From Planotetraspora phitsanulokensis (GTDB taxonomy: Bacteria; Actinomycetota; Actinomycetes; Streptosporangiales; Streptosporangiaceae): a DNA stretch of 64,000 bases. A model generated the notes under the pieces. That model ran no database searches. It was not told the origin of the DNA and saw only the letters and a program-made list of their open reading frames with translations. Positions 48,960 through 58,103 of this stretch are shown in pieces. Both the position numbers and the translations under genes were made by a program. The number at the start of each line of letters is the position of its first letter. Positions within the stretch are counted from its first letter, which is position 1. Location of the stretch: contig NZ_BOOP01000018.1 of NCBI RefSeq assembly GCF_016863295.1, forward strand, positions 1 to 64,000, written 5' to 3'.

Positions 48960-50219
48960 ATGGACCCCGAGCTGATCAAGGATTGTGTGCACTGCGGGTT
49001 CTGCCTGCCCACCTGTCCCACGTACGTGTTGTGGGGCGAGGAGATGGACTCGCCCCGGGGCCGGATCCAGCTCATGGACCAGCACGTGCACGGCACGCCG
49101 GTCACCGACGAGATGGCCGGGCATCTGGACGCGTGCCTCGGCTGCATGGCCTGCGTGACCGCCTGCCCTTCGGGCGTGCGCTACGACCGCCTGATCGAGC
49201 AGACGCGCGCCGTGGTCGAGCAGGAGCACAGGCGGACGCCCGACGAGCGGGCCGTCAGGGCCATGGTCTTCGCGCTCTTCCCGTACCGGCGAAGGCTGCG
49301 GGCGATGCGTCTGCCGATGGCCATGAGCAAGCGGCTCCGGCCGCTGCTCGAGCGGGTGAACCCCACGCTCGGGGCGATGGCCGAGCTCGCGCCGCCGGCC
49401 CCCAGGCACGTACGGCTTCCGCCCGTGGTCAGGTCGCGCAGGCGGCGCAGAGCCACCGTCGGACTGCTCACCGGCTGCGTTCAGGGTGAGTTCTTTCCGC
49501 AGGTCAACGCGGCCACCGTCCGAGTTCTGGCGCTCGAGGGCTGTGACGTGGTCATCCCGCCGCGGCAGGGATGTTGCGGCGCCCTGTCGCTGCATTCGGG
49601 CCGCGAGGCGGAGGCGAAGAGATTCGCCAGGCGCACGATCGCGACCTTCGAGCGGGCCGGGGTCGACACCGTCGTGGTCAACGCGGCCGGGTGCGGATCG
49701 AGCATGAAGGACTACGCCGAGGTGCTGAAGGACGATCCCGGCTGGTCCGGACGCGCTGAGGCGCTGCGGTTCCGCGACCTCGCCGAGTTCCTCGTGGAGC
49801 TGGGGCCGGTCGCGGAGCGCCACCCCCTGCCGGTCTCGGTCGCCTATCACGACGCCTGCCACCTGGCCCACGCCCAGGGCGTGCGGGCGCAGCCGAGGCA
49901 GCTGCTGGGCGCCATCCCGGAACTCGACCTGAGGGAGATCGCGGAGTCCGCCATCTGCTGCGGATCGGCGGGGACCTACAACCTGTTCCAGCCTCAGGCG
50001 GCACGCGAACTGGGCGACCGCAAGGCCGAACGGGTGCTGGCCACCGGCGCCGACCTGCTGGTGTCCGCGAACCCGGGCTGCACGATGCAGATCGCGGCCG
50101 CGACCCGGCGCGCGGGCAAGGGCGAGCTCCGCGTCGCGCACACCGCGGAGGTGCTCGACGCCTCACTGCGCGGGCTGTCCCCGCAGTCCCTCGGGTGGGT
50201 CTCGGAGGTCGCCAGGTGA
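48960..50219 (+). CDS. glcF: Glycolate oxidase iron-sulfur subunit GlcF
   Basis: A 419-residue protein with two [4Fe-4S] ferredoxin motifs (CVHCGFCLPTC, Cys 9, 12, 15, 19; CLGCMACVTAC, Cys 59, 62, 65, 69) and two C-terminal CCG domains (PPRQGCCGALS, and ESAICCGSAGTYN). It passes electrons from the flavin subunits to the quinone pool. Its stop overlaps the start of the IclR gene by GTGA. Confidence 0.94.
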   Translation: MDPELIKDCVHCGFCLPTCPTYVLWGEEMDSPRGRIQLMDQHVHGTPVTDEMAGHLDACLGCMACVTACPSGVRYDRLIEQTRAVVEQEHRRTPDERAVRAMVFALFPYRRRLRAMRLPMAMSKRLRPLLERVNPTLGAMAELAPPAPRHVRLPPVVRSRRRRRATVGLLTGCVQGEFFPQVNAATVRVLALEGCDVVIPPRQGCCGALSLHSGREAEAKRFARRTIATFERAGVDTVVVNAAGCGSSMKDYAEVLKDDPGWSGRAEALRFRDLAEFLVELGPVAERHPLPVSVAYHDACHLAHAQGVRAQPRQLLGAIPELDLREIAESAICCGSAGTYNLFQPQAARELGDRKAERVLATGADLLVSANPGCTMQIAAATRRAGKGELRVAHTAEVLDASLRGLSPQSLGWVSEVAR

Positions 50220-50950
50220 GCGTGCAGAGCGTCGACCGGGCGCTCGACGTCCTGGAGGCCCTCGCGGAGCAGGGCGGGCAGGCCGGGCTGTCGGAGATCG
50301 CGGCTCGGACGGGCCTGCCGTACGGGACGATCCACCGGCTCCTTCAGACGCTTCTCGCGCGCGGGTACGTCCGGCAGGAGTCCGATCGCCGGTACGCCCT
50401 CGGCGGGGCGCTGCTGCGCATCGGCGGCACGGCCGAGCGCATGGTCGCCTCGCGGGCCGAGCCGTACCTCGCGCGGCTGGTGGAGCAGTCGGGTGAGACG
50501 GCGAACCTGGCGATGCTGGAGGGCGACTTCGTCGTCTATGTGGCGCAGGTGCCGTCGCCGCGGAGATTGCGCATGTTCGCCGAGGTCGGCCGCAGGGTCC
50601 TGCCGCACAGCACGGCGGTCGGGAAGGTGCTGCTCGCCGAGCGCCCGGACGCCGCGGCGGTGTTCCGGCGGACCGGCCTGCCGCGCCGTACGGACCGGAC
50701 CATCACGACCGTCGACGGCCTGCTCGGCGAGCTGGACGAGGTGCGGGCCCGCGGATACGCGCTGGACCTCGGCGAGGAGGAAGGCGGCGTGCACTGCATG
50801 GCGGTCCCCGTCGTGGACGGCGGCCGGACGTTCGCGGCGATGTCGGTGTCGGGTCCGGCCGAGCGGATCGACGCCATCGACCGCGACGAGCTGGCCTCGA
50901 TGTTGCGGAAGGCGGCCGGCGATTTCGGCTCGGCGGTCTTCGGTCTCTGA
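50216..50950 (+). CDS. IclR-family transcriptional regulator
   Basis: A 244-residue regulator: N-terminal winged helix (LSEIAARTGLPYGTIHRLLQTL) and C-terminal IclR effector domain (VLPHSTAVGKVLLAE, EEGGVHCMAVPV). The GTG is coupled to the glcF stop by GTGA. IclR itself senses glyoxylate and pyruvate, and the location after glcDEF and near aceB makes glyoxylate or glycolate a reasonable effector. The target site is not known; the palindrome at 43330-43341 is one candidate. Confidence 0.92.
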   Translation: MSVQSVDRALDVLEALAEQGGQAGLSEIAARTGLPYGTIHRLLQTLLARGYVRQESDRRYALGGALLRIGGTAERMVASRAEPYLARLVEQSGETANLAMLEGDFVVYVAQVPSPRRLRMFAEVGRRVLPHSTAVGKVLLAERPDAAAVFRRTGLPRRTDRTITTVDGLLGELDEVRARGYALDLGEEEGGVHCMAVPVVDGGRTFAAMSVSGPAERIDAIDRDELASMLRKAAGDFGSAVFGL

Positions 50951-51002
50951 TTCGGGCGCTGATCCCCCACACGTTTCCGGCGTTTCCATGGAGGATGAAC
51001 GT

Positions 51003-51239
51003 ATGTGTCGAAGCATCAAGACCCTGCGTCCGCCGTTCACCGACGAGGTGACGGAGAAGGACATCCACGCGGCGGCCCTGCAGTACGTGCGGAAGATCTC
51101 GGGATTCCGGGCGCCCGCCTCGCACAACGCGGAGGCCTTCGAGCGCGCCGTCGAGGCGATCACCGAGGCCAGTGCGGCGCTCCTCGCCTCCCTCGAGGTG
51201 CGCGGTCAGCATCCTTCCGGCGGAGCCGCCGCATCGTGA
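51003..51239 (+). CDS. DUF2277 family protein
   Basis: A 78-residue protein with the family N-terminus MCRSIKTLRPP and the conserved AALQYVRKISGFRAPA. The family is small, soluble and of unknown function. GGAGG lies 8-12 bp before the ATG. It lies 52 bp after the IclR gene and may be the last gene of the glycolate transcript, but a functional link is not known. Confidence 0.85.
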   Translation: MCRSIKTLRPPFTDEVTEKDIHAAALQYVRKISGFRAPASHNAEAFERAVEAITEASAALLASLEVRGQHPSGGAAAS

Positions 51240-51329
51240 ATCCGGGCCGCGGAACGTAGGGAACAGCCCGGGCTGGTCCGGCGGAGTAGGGGTGAAAGGC
51301 GCGAAGCCGCCAACGGAAGGATTCCCCCT

Positions 51330-51353
51330 ATGAACGGACAGAACGGGTGGTGA
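51330..51353 (+). CDS. Seven-codon leader ORF before the sigma gene
   Basis: ATG 51330 opens a frame of seven codons (MNGQNGW) that ends in TGA at 51351-51353, overlapping the GTG start of the sigma factor at 51350 (GTGA). GGAAGG lies 9 bp before the ATG, while the sigma start itself lacks a ribosome site. Translation of the sigma factor probably depends on ribosomes that finish this mini-ORF. Confidence 0.5.
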   Translation: MNGQNGW

Positions 51354-52000
51354 GTACCGCGGCCACCGAGCAGGGCACCCGCCCCTGGGGTCGCCGTGCC
51401 GCCATACGAGGCCCCCAGGCCGGTCCGGGAGAGACGGCGACCGACGCCGGGCTGATCCAGGCGTCGCTGACCGACCCCGACGAGTTCGCAGGCCTGTTCG
51501 ACCGGCATTCCGACGAGATCCACGCCTACGCGAGCAGGCGGCTGGGCCTCGACCACGGGCACGCGGACGACGTGACGGCGGAGACGTTCCTCGTCGCGTT
51601 CCGCAAGCGGCACCGCTACGACCTGGACAGGCCGGACGCCCGGCCATGGCTGTACGGCATCGCCGGCAACCTCATCTCCGGCCACCGCAGGTCGGAGGTC
51701 CGGCGCCTCAAGGCCCTCGCCCGAACGGCGGGCGGCGCGGAGACGCACGAGCTCCACGAAGAGGAGCGAAACGCCGAGCGGGCCAGCGCCGCGGCGCTCC
51801 GACCCGCCCTCGCGGCCGCGCTCGCGCGGCTGTCGGCGGCCGAGCGGGAGTTGCTCCTGCTCGTCGCCTGGGCCGACCTCAGCTATGAGGAGACCGCCCA
51901 GGCGATGAAGATCCCGGCAGGGACGGTCCGATCCCGGTTGCACCGGATCCGCGCGAAACTCCGCCGCCACCTTGACCTTCCCAAGGAGACCACGCCATGA
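51350..52000 (+). CDS. ECF RNA polymerase sigma factor
   Basis: A 216-residue sigma factor with region 2 (LFDRHSDEIHAYASRRLG, DDVTAETFLVAFRKRHRYD, PWLYGIAGN) and region 4 with the helix-turn-helix LSYEETAQAMKIPAGTVRSRLHRI. It is paired with a CU044_5270 protein by an ATGA overlap, a common arrangement in actinobacteria. A GTG at 51347 is an alternative start. A seven-codon ORF overlaps its start. Confidence 0.9.
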   Translation: MSTAATEQGTRPWGRRAAIRGPQAGPGETATDAGLIQASLTDPDEFAGLFDRHSDEIHAYASRRLGLDHGHADDVTAETFLVAFRKRHRYDLDRPDARPWLYGIAGNLISGHRRSEVRRLKALARTAGGAETHELHEEERNAERASAAALRPALAAALARLSAAERELLLLVAWADLSYEETAQAMKIPAGTVRSRLHRIRAKLRRHLDLPKETTP

Positions 52001-53085
52001 CCGACGAATTCGACATGATCACCCAGGCACGGCCCGAGGCGCCGGCCTACTCCCCCGCCGCCAAGGCGTCCGCGCGCCGCCGGCTGACCGCCCTGACCGC
52101 GGAGGCCCCCTCACGGCGCAGGCCGTTCGGCATCGTGATCGCGGGTGTGGCGGTGGTCGCCGGCGCGAGCGTGGTCGTGGTCAACGGCCTCCAGCCGGTT
52201 CCCCCGCAGGCACCGGGTCAGGTCGCGGAGTCCACCCCCGGATCGAAGCCCGGCTCCGGTGCGGTGGCGCTGCCGGACGTCACGAACATGTCGGCGACCG
52301 AGGTCCTCGGCAGGGCCGCCCAAGCGGCGACCGACCTCAACCCGCGGAACGACCAGTTCATCAAGGTCACCTCGCAGACGATGTATCCCACCCTCTCCCC
52401 CCCTGCCCACATGGAGAACGGGAAGACGACAAAGGAGTCGCGCTACCTCTACCGGACGAACCGCACCATCTGGCTATCGGCCGACGGCAGCAAGGACGGC
52501 GTGCTCAAGATCGAGTACCTCAAGCCGCGTGCTTATCCGGGTTGGCCCATCCCCAAGGAGGCCTACGCGGAGGTGGGCACGACCGACTCGACGAAACTGC
52601 CGACGTGCGGTCAGGTGCCGGACACCGTATACACACGGCTCAAGAGGCTTCCCACGAGCGAGAAGGGGATGCGTGACTACCTGTACTCGGGCCCCCACAC
52701 CAAGAATCCCGCCGAGATCGACGCCTGGACGAGGGTGGGCGACCTGCTGCGGGAGACCTACATGCCGGCGGCCCAGCGCTCCGCGCTGTTCAAGGCGGCG
52801 GCCACGATCTCCGGGGTCAAGGTCACAGGCGGCGTGACGGACGCCGCCGGCCGCGCGGGCGTCGGCGTCGGCCTGGTGCGCTTCGGCGTCCGAGAGGACC
52901 TCGTCTTCGACGCGAAGACCTTCGAGTTGCTCGGCGAGCGGGGAACCGTCGTGAACCATAAGGAGGCGAAGTCGCCCCTCGACAGCGTGGTCTCCTCCAC
53001 CGCGCGGCTCCAGGTCTCGGTCACCGACACGGCGCCCAAGGCGCCGGACCCGATCAGCGAGAAGAAGGGCAAGAGCTGCGGCTGA
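51997..53085 (+). CDS. CU044_5270 family membrane protein
   Basis: A 362-residue protein with a cytoplasmic N-terminus (about 1-43), one membrane helix (about 45-67) and a large outer domain with the LNPRNDQFIKVTSQTM region. The CU044_5270 family is known only from its regular position after ECF sigma genes. It probably acts as the membrane partner that senses a signal outside and controls the sigma factor, but no zinc anti-sigma motif is present. The ATG overlaps the sigma stop. Confidence 0.85.
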   Translation: MTDEFDMITQARPEAPAYSPAAKASARRRLTALTAEAPSRRRPFGIVIAGVAVVAGASVVVVNGLQPVPPQAPGQVAESTPGSKPGSGAVALPDVTNMSATEVLGRAAQAATDLNPRNDQFIKVTSQTMYPTLSPPAHMENGKTTKESRYLYRTNRTIWLSADGSKDGVLKIEYLKPRAYPGWPIPKEAYAEVGTTDSTKLPTCGQVPDTVYTRLKRLPTSEKGMRDYLYSGPHTKNPAEIDAWTRVGDLLRETYMPAAQRSALFKAAATISGVKVTGGVTDAAGRAGVGVGLVRFGVREDLVFDAKTFELLGERGTVVNHKEAKSPLDSVVSSTARLQVSVTDTAPKAPDPISEKKGKSCG

Positions 53086-53173
53086 TCGAGGCCTGTTCCA
53101 CGGCGCGACCGACCTCCTGAGTTCGCTGACCGGCCGACCGAGTTCCGCTGACCGGCCGCCCGTGAACGCGCCG

Positions 53174-53209
53174 CGGCGCCCGCCCCTCGAACATGAGGAG
53201 CGGGCGCCG
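53174..53209. terminator. Bidirectional terminator between the CU044_5270 gene and dctA
   Basis: Arms of 15 bp, CGGCGCCCGCCCCTC (53174-53188) and GAGGAGCGGGCGCCG (53195-53209), pair with one mismatch around a 6-nt loop, between convergent stops at 53085 and 53219. Confidence 0.85.
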
Positions 53210-53218
53210 TACCTGCTT

Positions 53219-54595
53219 CTAGGACTGGAGGGCGGGTGCCTCATGGTCCTGCGGCGGCGCGGGGGCGTCGTCGTCGAGCAGCGTGGTCTCGTCGAACGGA
53301 TCATGTCCCGCGAGCACCGCCTCGGCCCGCTCCCGGTCGAACTCGCCCGTCCACGTGGCGACGAGCACGGTGGCGACGGCGTTGCCGGCGAAGTTGGTCA
53401 GCGCGCGGGCCTCGGACATGAAGCGGTCGATCCCGACGATGAGGCCGACCCCGTCCACCAGCTCGGGCCGGTGCGACTGCAGGCCGCTCGCGAGTGTCGC
53501 GAGGCCCGCGCCGGTCACCCCCGCCGCGCCCTTCGACGCGATCATCATGAACGCCAGCAGGGCGAACTGCTCGCCGATGGCCAGTGGAGAGCCGGTCGCC
53601 CTGGCGACGAACAGGGTGGCCATCGTGAGGTAGATGGCGGTGCCGTCGAGGTTGAACGAGTAGCCGGTCGGCACGGTGATGCCGGCGACCGGGCGGCTCA
53701 CGCCGAGGTGCTCCATCTTGGCGATCAGACGGGGCAGGGCGGACTCGGAGGACGACGTCGACAGGATGAGCAGGAACTCCCGCCGCAGGTAGTTCAGCAG
53801 CGCGAGCATGTTGATCCGCGCGACCGACCACAACATCGGCCCGAGGACGACGAAGACGAACACCAGGCAGGTCGCGTAGAAGCTGACCATGATGAGGCCG
53901 AGGCTCTTGAGCGCGTCCATGCCCGTCGCGCCCACGACCGCGGCCATCGCGCCGAAGGCGCCGACGGGCGCGGCCCACATGATCATGGCGAGGATCCGGA
54001 AGACGAGCCGCTGGATGTGCTCGATGCCGGCCAGGATCGGCGCCGCCTTCGGGCCCATGGCCTGGAGGGCGAACCCGGTGAGGAGGGCGACGAGCAGCGT
54101 CTGCAGGACCTGCCCCTCGGTGAACGCCGACACGAGCGTGGTGGGGATGATGCCGAGCAGGAACTCGGTGGTATCGCTCTCCCCGCCGGTGGCCGCCTGG
54201 GCCTCCGCCGCCTTGCGGAGCTCGTCGGTGAGCTGCAGCCCCTGCCCCGGATCGATGAGGTTACCGACCAGCAGTCCGATCGCGAGCGCTACCGTCGACA
54301 TCACGAGGAAGTAGACGAGCGCGAGCCCGCCGACCTTGCCGACGCTCGCCGCCTTCGCGACCGAGCCCACTCCCAGCACGATCGTGCAGAAGATGATCGG
54401 GCTGATCATCATCTTGATCAGCGCGACGAAGGCGGTGCCCAGCGGCTTGAGCGCCGTCCCCAGGTCGGGGGCGACGAAGCCCACGGCGATGCCAGCCAGC
54501 ACCGCCACGATGACGGCGAGGTACAAATAGCGAGTCCGGTCTGAGCGTTGGGGGGTGGCGGCCTGGGGTTCATCCGGGGACGCGGACATGGACAC
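53219..54595 (-). CDS. dctA: C4-dicarboxylate:cation symporter DctA
   Basis: A 458-residue DAACS-family carrier with about eight helices, the serine-rich re-entrant loop LILSTSSSESALPRLI and the substrate helix TGYSFNLDGTAIYLTMA. It takes up succinate, fumarate or malate with Na+ or H+. GTG 54595 has AGGAAA 4 bp away from it; ATG 54589 is an alternative. It is divergent from a CitA/DcuS-type two-component system that very likely induces it when dicarboxylates are present. Confidence 0.93.
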   Translation of the reverse strand: MSMSASPDEPQAATPQRSDRTRYLYLAVIVAVLAGIAVGFVAPDLGTALKPLGTAFVALIKMMISPIIFCTIVLGVGSVAKAASVGKVGGLALVYFLVMSTVALAIGLLVGNLIDPGQGLQLTDELRKAAEAQAATGGESDTTEFLLGIIPTTLVSAFTEGQVLQTLLVALLTGFALQAMGPKAAPILAGIEHIQRLVFRILAMIMWAAPVGAFGAMAAVVGATGMDALKSLGLIMVSFYATCLVFVFVVLGPMLWSVARINMLALLNYLRREFLLILSTSSSESALPRLIAKMEHLGVSRPVAGITVPTGYSFNLDGTAIYLTMATLFVARATGSPLAIGEQFALLAFMMIASKGAAGVTGAGLATLASGLQSHRPELVDGVGLIVGIDRFMSEARALTNFAGNAVATVLVATWTGEFDRERAEAVLAGHDPFDETTLLDDDAPAPPQDHEAPALQS

Positions 54596-54713
54596 TCACT
54601 TTCCTGGGGGAAGGAAACTTCAGTGGAGCGACTATGCGGCCCGATATGAGCTGGGTCACCATTGCGTACATTTCGTTCATCACCGAAGTGCGCTCGGGAA
54701 AGTGAGACAGGGG

Positions 54714-56303
54714 ATGGCGATTCCTGGCCGGCTGCGGCGCTGGAGTCTCGCCCGGCAGATCCTCGTGCTGCAGATCGTCGTCGTGGGCGTGACGGTGACG
54801 GTGAGCACCACCATCGGCTTCCTTCAGGCCCGGGACCTGCTCACCGATGAGGCCACGGGGGTGTCCACGGCGGTGGCGATCAGCGTGGCCGACTCCCCCG
54901 CGGTGCTCGACGCGCTGGACGAACCCGACCCCACGACGGCGCTGCAGCCGTACGCGGACCGGGTCACCGCGGAGACGAAGGTCGACTTCATCACCATCAT
55001 GAGCCCGGCCGGCATCCGGTACACCCACCCCAACCGCAGCCAGATCGGCGGGCACTACCTGGGCAGCATCACCGAGGCCCTCGCAGGAGGGACCTACAGC
55101 GAGACCTACACGGGCACGCTCGGCCCCTCGGTGCGTACGATCACCCCCGTGAAGGACCAGGCGGGCAGGGTCAGAGCCCTGGTCAGCGCGGGAATCACGG
55201 TCGAGAGGATCAGCAGCAGGCTCCACGCGCAGATCGGCGCGGCAGGGCTCGCCGGGCTGATCGGCCTGTCGGCCGGGGTCGCCGGCTCCTACCTGGTCGG
55301 ATCACGGCTGCGACGGCACACGCACAGCCTCGGCCCCTCGGAACTGAGCCGCATGTACGACTACCACGAGGCGATCCTGCACGCCGTACGCGAAGGGCTG
55401 CTCCTGGTGGACTCCCAGGGCACGCTCACGCTGTGCAACGACGGCGCCCGCGAACTGCTCCGTCTCGGCGCCGACGCCGAGGGCCGTCAGGTCACGGACC
55501 TGGGGCTGCCGCCGTCCCTCACCGAACTGCTCGCGTCCGGGGAGAACCGCACCGACGAGATCCACCTCACCGGCGAGCGGGTGCTGCTGGTCAACGTCGC
55601 CGTCGTGCGGTCGGGGTCGCGCTCGCTCGGCACCGTGGTGACCCTGCGCGACCACACCGAACTGCAGGGGCTGGCGGGTCAGCTCGACGCCGAACGTGGT
55701 TTCGCCGACTCGCTGAGGAGCGCGGCGCACGAGGCGGCCAACCGGCTGCACACCGTGATCACCCTGGTCGAGCTGGGCCGTCCGGAGCAGGCGGTGGCCT
55801 TCGCCACCGCGGAGCTCAAGGCGGCCCAGGAGCTCACCGACCGCGTGGTCGCGGCCGTGCGCGAGCCCGTGCTCGCCGCGTTGCTGCTCGGCAAGTCGGC
55901 CGAGGCGGGCGAACGCGGCGTGGAGCTGTCGATCAGCGAGGACACCGAACTCGACGACGTCGGCCTCGACGAGCGCGACCTGGTCACGGTCCTCGGCAAC
56001 CTCATCGACAACGCGATGGAGGCCGCGATGTCCGGCAGCCCGCCCGCCCGTGTGGGCGTCCGCATCACGACCGACGGGACGTCCTGCCTGATCCAGGTGA
56101 GCGACAACGGCCCCGGCCTCGACCCGGCCGCGGCGCAGGAGGCGTTCCAGCGCGGATGGACCACCAAGGGAAGCGGCCGCGGCATCGGCCTCGCCATGGT
56201 CGCCCAGGCCGTCCGGCGGCTGGACGGCACGATAGAGGTGTCCGGCGGCGAAGGCGCCGTGTTCACGGTACGGCTTCCGCTGCCCGTGGAGAGCCGGCCA
56301 TGA
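54714..56303 (+). CDS. Sensor histidine kinase, CitA/DcuS type
   Basis: A 529-residue kinase: membrane helix (about 12-34), extracytoplasmic sensory PAS-like domain (about 40-170, with ITIMSPAGIRYTHPNRSQIGGHY), second helix (about 172-195), cytoplasmic PAS (about 215-320), a SpoOB-type dimerisation helix with AAHEAANRLHTVITLVELG carrying the phospho-His, and HATPase_c with NLIDNAMEA and GRGIGLAMV. The fold and motifs match sensors of citrate and C4-dicarboxylates. ATG 54714 follows AGGGG directly; GTG 54702 is possible. It overlaps the regulator gene by ATGA. Confidence 0.92.
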   Translation: MAIPGRLRRWSLARQILVLQIVVVGVTVTVSTTIGFLQARDLLTDEATGVSTAVAISVADSPAVLDALDEPDPTTALQPYADRVTAETKVDFITIMSPAGIRYTHPNRSQIGGHYLGSITEALAGGTYSETYTGTLGPSVRTITPVKDQAGRVRALVSAGITVERISSRLHAQIGAAGLAGLIGLSAGVAGSYLVGSRLRRHTHSLGPSELSRMYDYHEAILHAVREGLLLVDSQGTLTLCNDGARELLRLGADAEGRQVTDLGLPPSLTELLASGENRTDEIHLTGERVLLVNVAVVRSGSRSLGTVVTLRDHTELQGLAGQLDAERGFADSLRSAAHEAANRLHTVITLVELGRPEQAVAFATAELKAAQELTDRVVAAVREPVLAALLLGKSAEAGERGVELSISEDTELDDVGLDERDLVTVLGNLIDNAMEAAMSGSPPARVGVRITTDGTSCLIQVSDNGPGLDPAAAQEAFQRGWTTKGSGRGIGLAMVAQAVRRLDGTIEVSGGEGAVFTVRLPLPVESRP

Positions 56304-56971
56304 TCTCCGTACTGGTCGTGGAGGACGAGGAGATCACCGCCGAGGCCAACCGGGTCTACGTCGAACGTGTGCCGGGCTTCGAGGTCGCGGGCGTGGTCCG
56401 CTCGGGCGGGGAGGCGCTGCGCTTCCTCGGGCGGCAGCCGGTCGACCTGATCCTGCTCGACCTCTATCTGCCCGACATGCACGGGCTCGACCTGTGCAAG
56501 GCCGTACGGGGCGCGGGCATCCTCTGCGACGTCATCGTGATCACCTCGGCGCGGGACCTGTCGATCGTGCGGTCGGCGGTTTCCGTGGGGGTGGCGCACT
56601 ACCTGCTCAAGCCGTTCACGTTCACCGCGTTCAGCGACAAACTCCGGCACTACGCGCGGTTCCGCGACTCCGTCGACGCGTCGGGAGAGGCGAGCGGCCA
56701 GGAGGAGGTCGACCAGGCCCTCGCCGCGTTGCACGGGCCCCCTCAGCCCCGCCTGCCGAAGGGGATGTCCCCGATGACGATGGCGGCGATCCTGCAGGTG
56801 CTGACCGACACTCCGGGCGGCGCCTCCGCCTACACGGTGGGGGTCGCGATCGGCGTCGCGCGCGTCACCGCCCGGCGTTACCTCGAGCACCTGGCCGAGT
56901 CCGGGATCGCCCAGCGGGTCCCCCAGTACGGGTCGGTCGGGCGGCCGGAACTGCTCTACCGGCTCGTCTGA
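56300..56971 (+). CDS. Response regulator, CitB/DcuR type
   Basis: A 223-residue regulator. The receiver domain has the acidic pair VVEDEE, the phospho-Asp in LILLDLYLPD and Lys in LLKPFTF; the C-terminal part carries the helix-turn-helix SAYTVGVAIGVARVTARRYLEHL. It is coupled to the kinase by ATGA and probably activates dctA, whose promoter lies between the two divergent genes. Confidence 0.93.
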   Translation: MISVLVVEDEEITAEANRVYVERVPGFEVAGVVRSGGEALRFLGRQPVDLILLDLYLPDMHGLDLCKAVRGAGILCDVIVITSARDLSIVRSAVSVGVAHYLLKPFTFTAFSDKLRHYARFRDSVDASGEASGQEEVDQALAALHGPPQPRLPKGMSPMTMAAILQVLTDTPGGASAYTVGVAIGVARVTARRYLEHLAESGIAQRVPQYGSVGRPELLYRLV

Positions 56972-56974
56972 CGA

Positions 56975-57754
56975 TCAGGCGCACTGGTCGAGCATCACGT
57001 CCTTGTCCGCGGCCGTGACCGGCAGGTCGTACTTGATGGAGACCTGAGCGAACCGCACGGCGTAGGAGCACCGGATGCCCTTGGCCGGCGGCAACCACGA
57101 CGCCGGGCCCGAATCGCCCTTGGCGGAGTTGGCCGAGCCGTCCACCGGCATCAGGTTGAGCGGGTCGTTGGCGATGCGCTTGCGTTCGGTGTCGCTCCAG
57201 CGGGAGGCGCCCATCTGCCAGTCGTAGGACAGCGGCATGACGTGGTCGATCTGGACCTCCGACGCGTCCTCCTTGCGCCATTCGATGGTGTCGCCCGTGT
57301 AGGGGTCGTTCAACGTCATCGAGACGACGACGCAGTCGGAGCCGCTGCGGTACTTGACCTTCTCACCGTCGCGCTTGAGGAGGTCGTTGCGGGTGTCGCA
57401 CCCGTTGTGCGCCAGGGGGACGTCGTCGGCGTTGTCCGCCCACGCGTAGCCGAACTCCTCGCGGTCGTAGCCGGTCTTGGGCCCGCGTCCCTTGGTCTTC
57501 ACCTGGTCGATCAGGTTACGGGCGTCGGTCCGGTCCTTGTCCGAGGTGATCTGGGCCAGGCCCGGCTCGGTGCCGTCCGGGTTGTCCAGGGGGTTCGTGC
57601 CGTGCGACTTCGCGGTGTCGTCGCCCTTGTTGTCGCCCTGGGAGTCCGAACGCCCCGGCGGGTCCAGGCTGAGCCCCTCCGTGGGCCCGCATCCGGCGAG
57701 AACGGCGATCGCCACCGACATACCGACGAAGATCCGAGATCCGCGCCCGCCCAC
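56975..57754 (-). CDS. Secreted HNH-type nuclease lipoprotein (DUF1524)
   Basis: A 259-residue exported protein. A short signal ends in the lipobox VLAGC (Cys near residue 22), and the C-terminal domain has the HNH/DUF1524 signature QIDHVMPLSYDW followed by NDPLNLMPVDGSANSAKGD. Four further cysteines may form disulfides. Such proteins are extracellular or surface nucleases. The GTG at 57754 has TAGGGG 5 bp upstream and gives a compact signal peptide. It is convergent with the response regulator gene, only 3 bp apart. Confidence 0.85.
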   Translation of the reverse strand: MGGRGSRIFVGMSVAIAVLAGCGPTEGLSLDPPGRSDSQGDNKGDDTAKSHGTNPLDNPDGTEPGLAQITSDKDRTDARNLIDQVKTKGRGPKTGYDREEFGYAWADNADDVPLAHNGCDTRNDLLKRDGEKVKYRSGSDCVVVSMTLNDPYTGDTIEWRKEDASEVQIDHVMPLSYDWQMGASRWSDTERKRIANDPLNLMPVDGSANSAKGDSGPASWLPPAKGIRCSYAVRFAQVSIKYDLPVTAADKDVMLDQCA

Positions 57755-57786
57755 AGCCACCCCTAGGTCATGAAATTTGCCACCTA

Positions 57787-57814
57787 GGTATAGCAAATGC
57801 CCAAGGGAAGGCAA
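57787..57814 (-). promoter_or_regulatory. Promoter of the HNH nuclease gene
   Basis: On the minus strand TTGCCT (57809-57814) and TATACC (57787-57792) are 16 bp apart, and TGC before TATACC gives an extended -10. Two CCTAGGT direct repeats between it and the start could bind a regulator. Confidence 0.6.
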
Positions 57815-57836
57815 ATAAACGCCCAATCCCCCTCGC

Positions 57837-58103
57837 CGTGATCATGCACACATTCGTGGAAGACGCCGATGACCCGCCCGCCCGCTGCCCGTGATCACGC
57901 ACGGATTCGGCGATACGCCGCCTGAGCAGCGCGGACACATTTCGTGATCATGCACAGATTCGGCGCGACCCGCCGCGACCTCGAACGACGCCAACCGTGA
58001 TCATGCAGTGGTGGCGCGCGGCCGATCGGCGACCTTCCCGCATGATCACGTACCGATAGCGACCAGGTCGTACGCCGTCTTTCCGAACCTGTGCATGATC
58101 ACG
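57837..58103. repeat. Cluster of CGTGATCATGCAC repeats
   Basis: Six copies or near copies of the 13-mer lie in 267 bp: plus-strand copies at 57837-57849, 57890-57902 (ATCACG variant), 57943-57955 and 57996-58008 (last base G), and inverted copies at 58040-58050 and 58091-58103. Spacing is irregular (about 40-53 bp) and several copies continue into GATTCGGCG. They resemble REP-like intergenic repeats, not a CRISPR. Confidence 0.85.

Noticed and set aside
57837-58103. CRISPR array in the CGTGATCATGCAC cluster
   Set aside because: Copies are short, occur in both orientations, vary in sequence and have uneven spacing.
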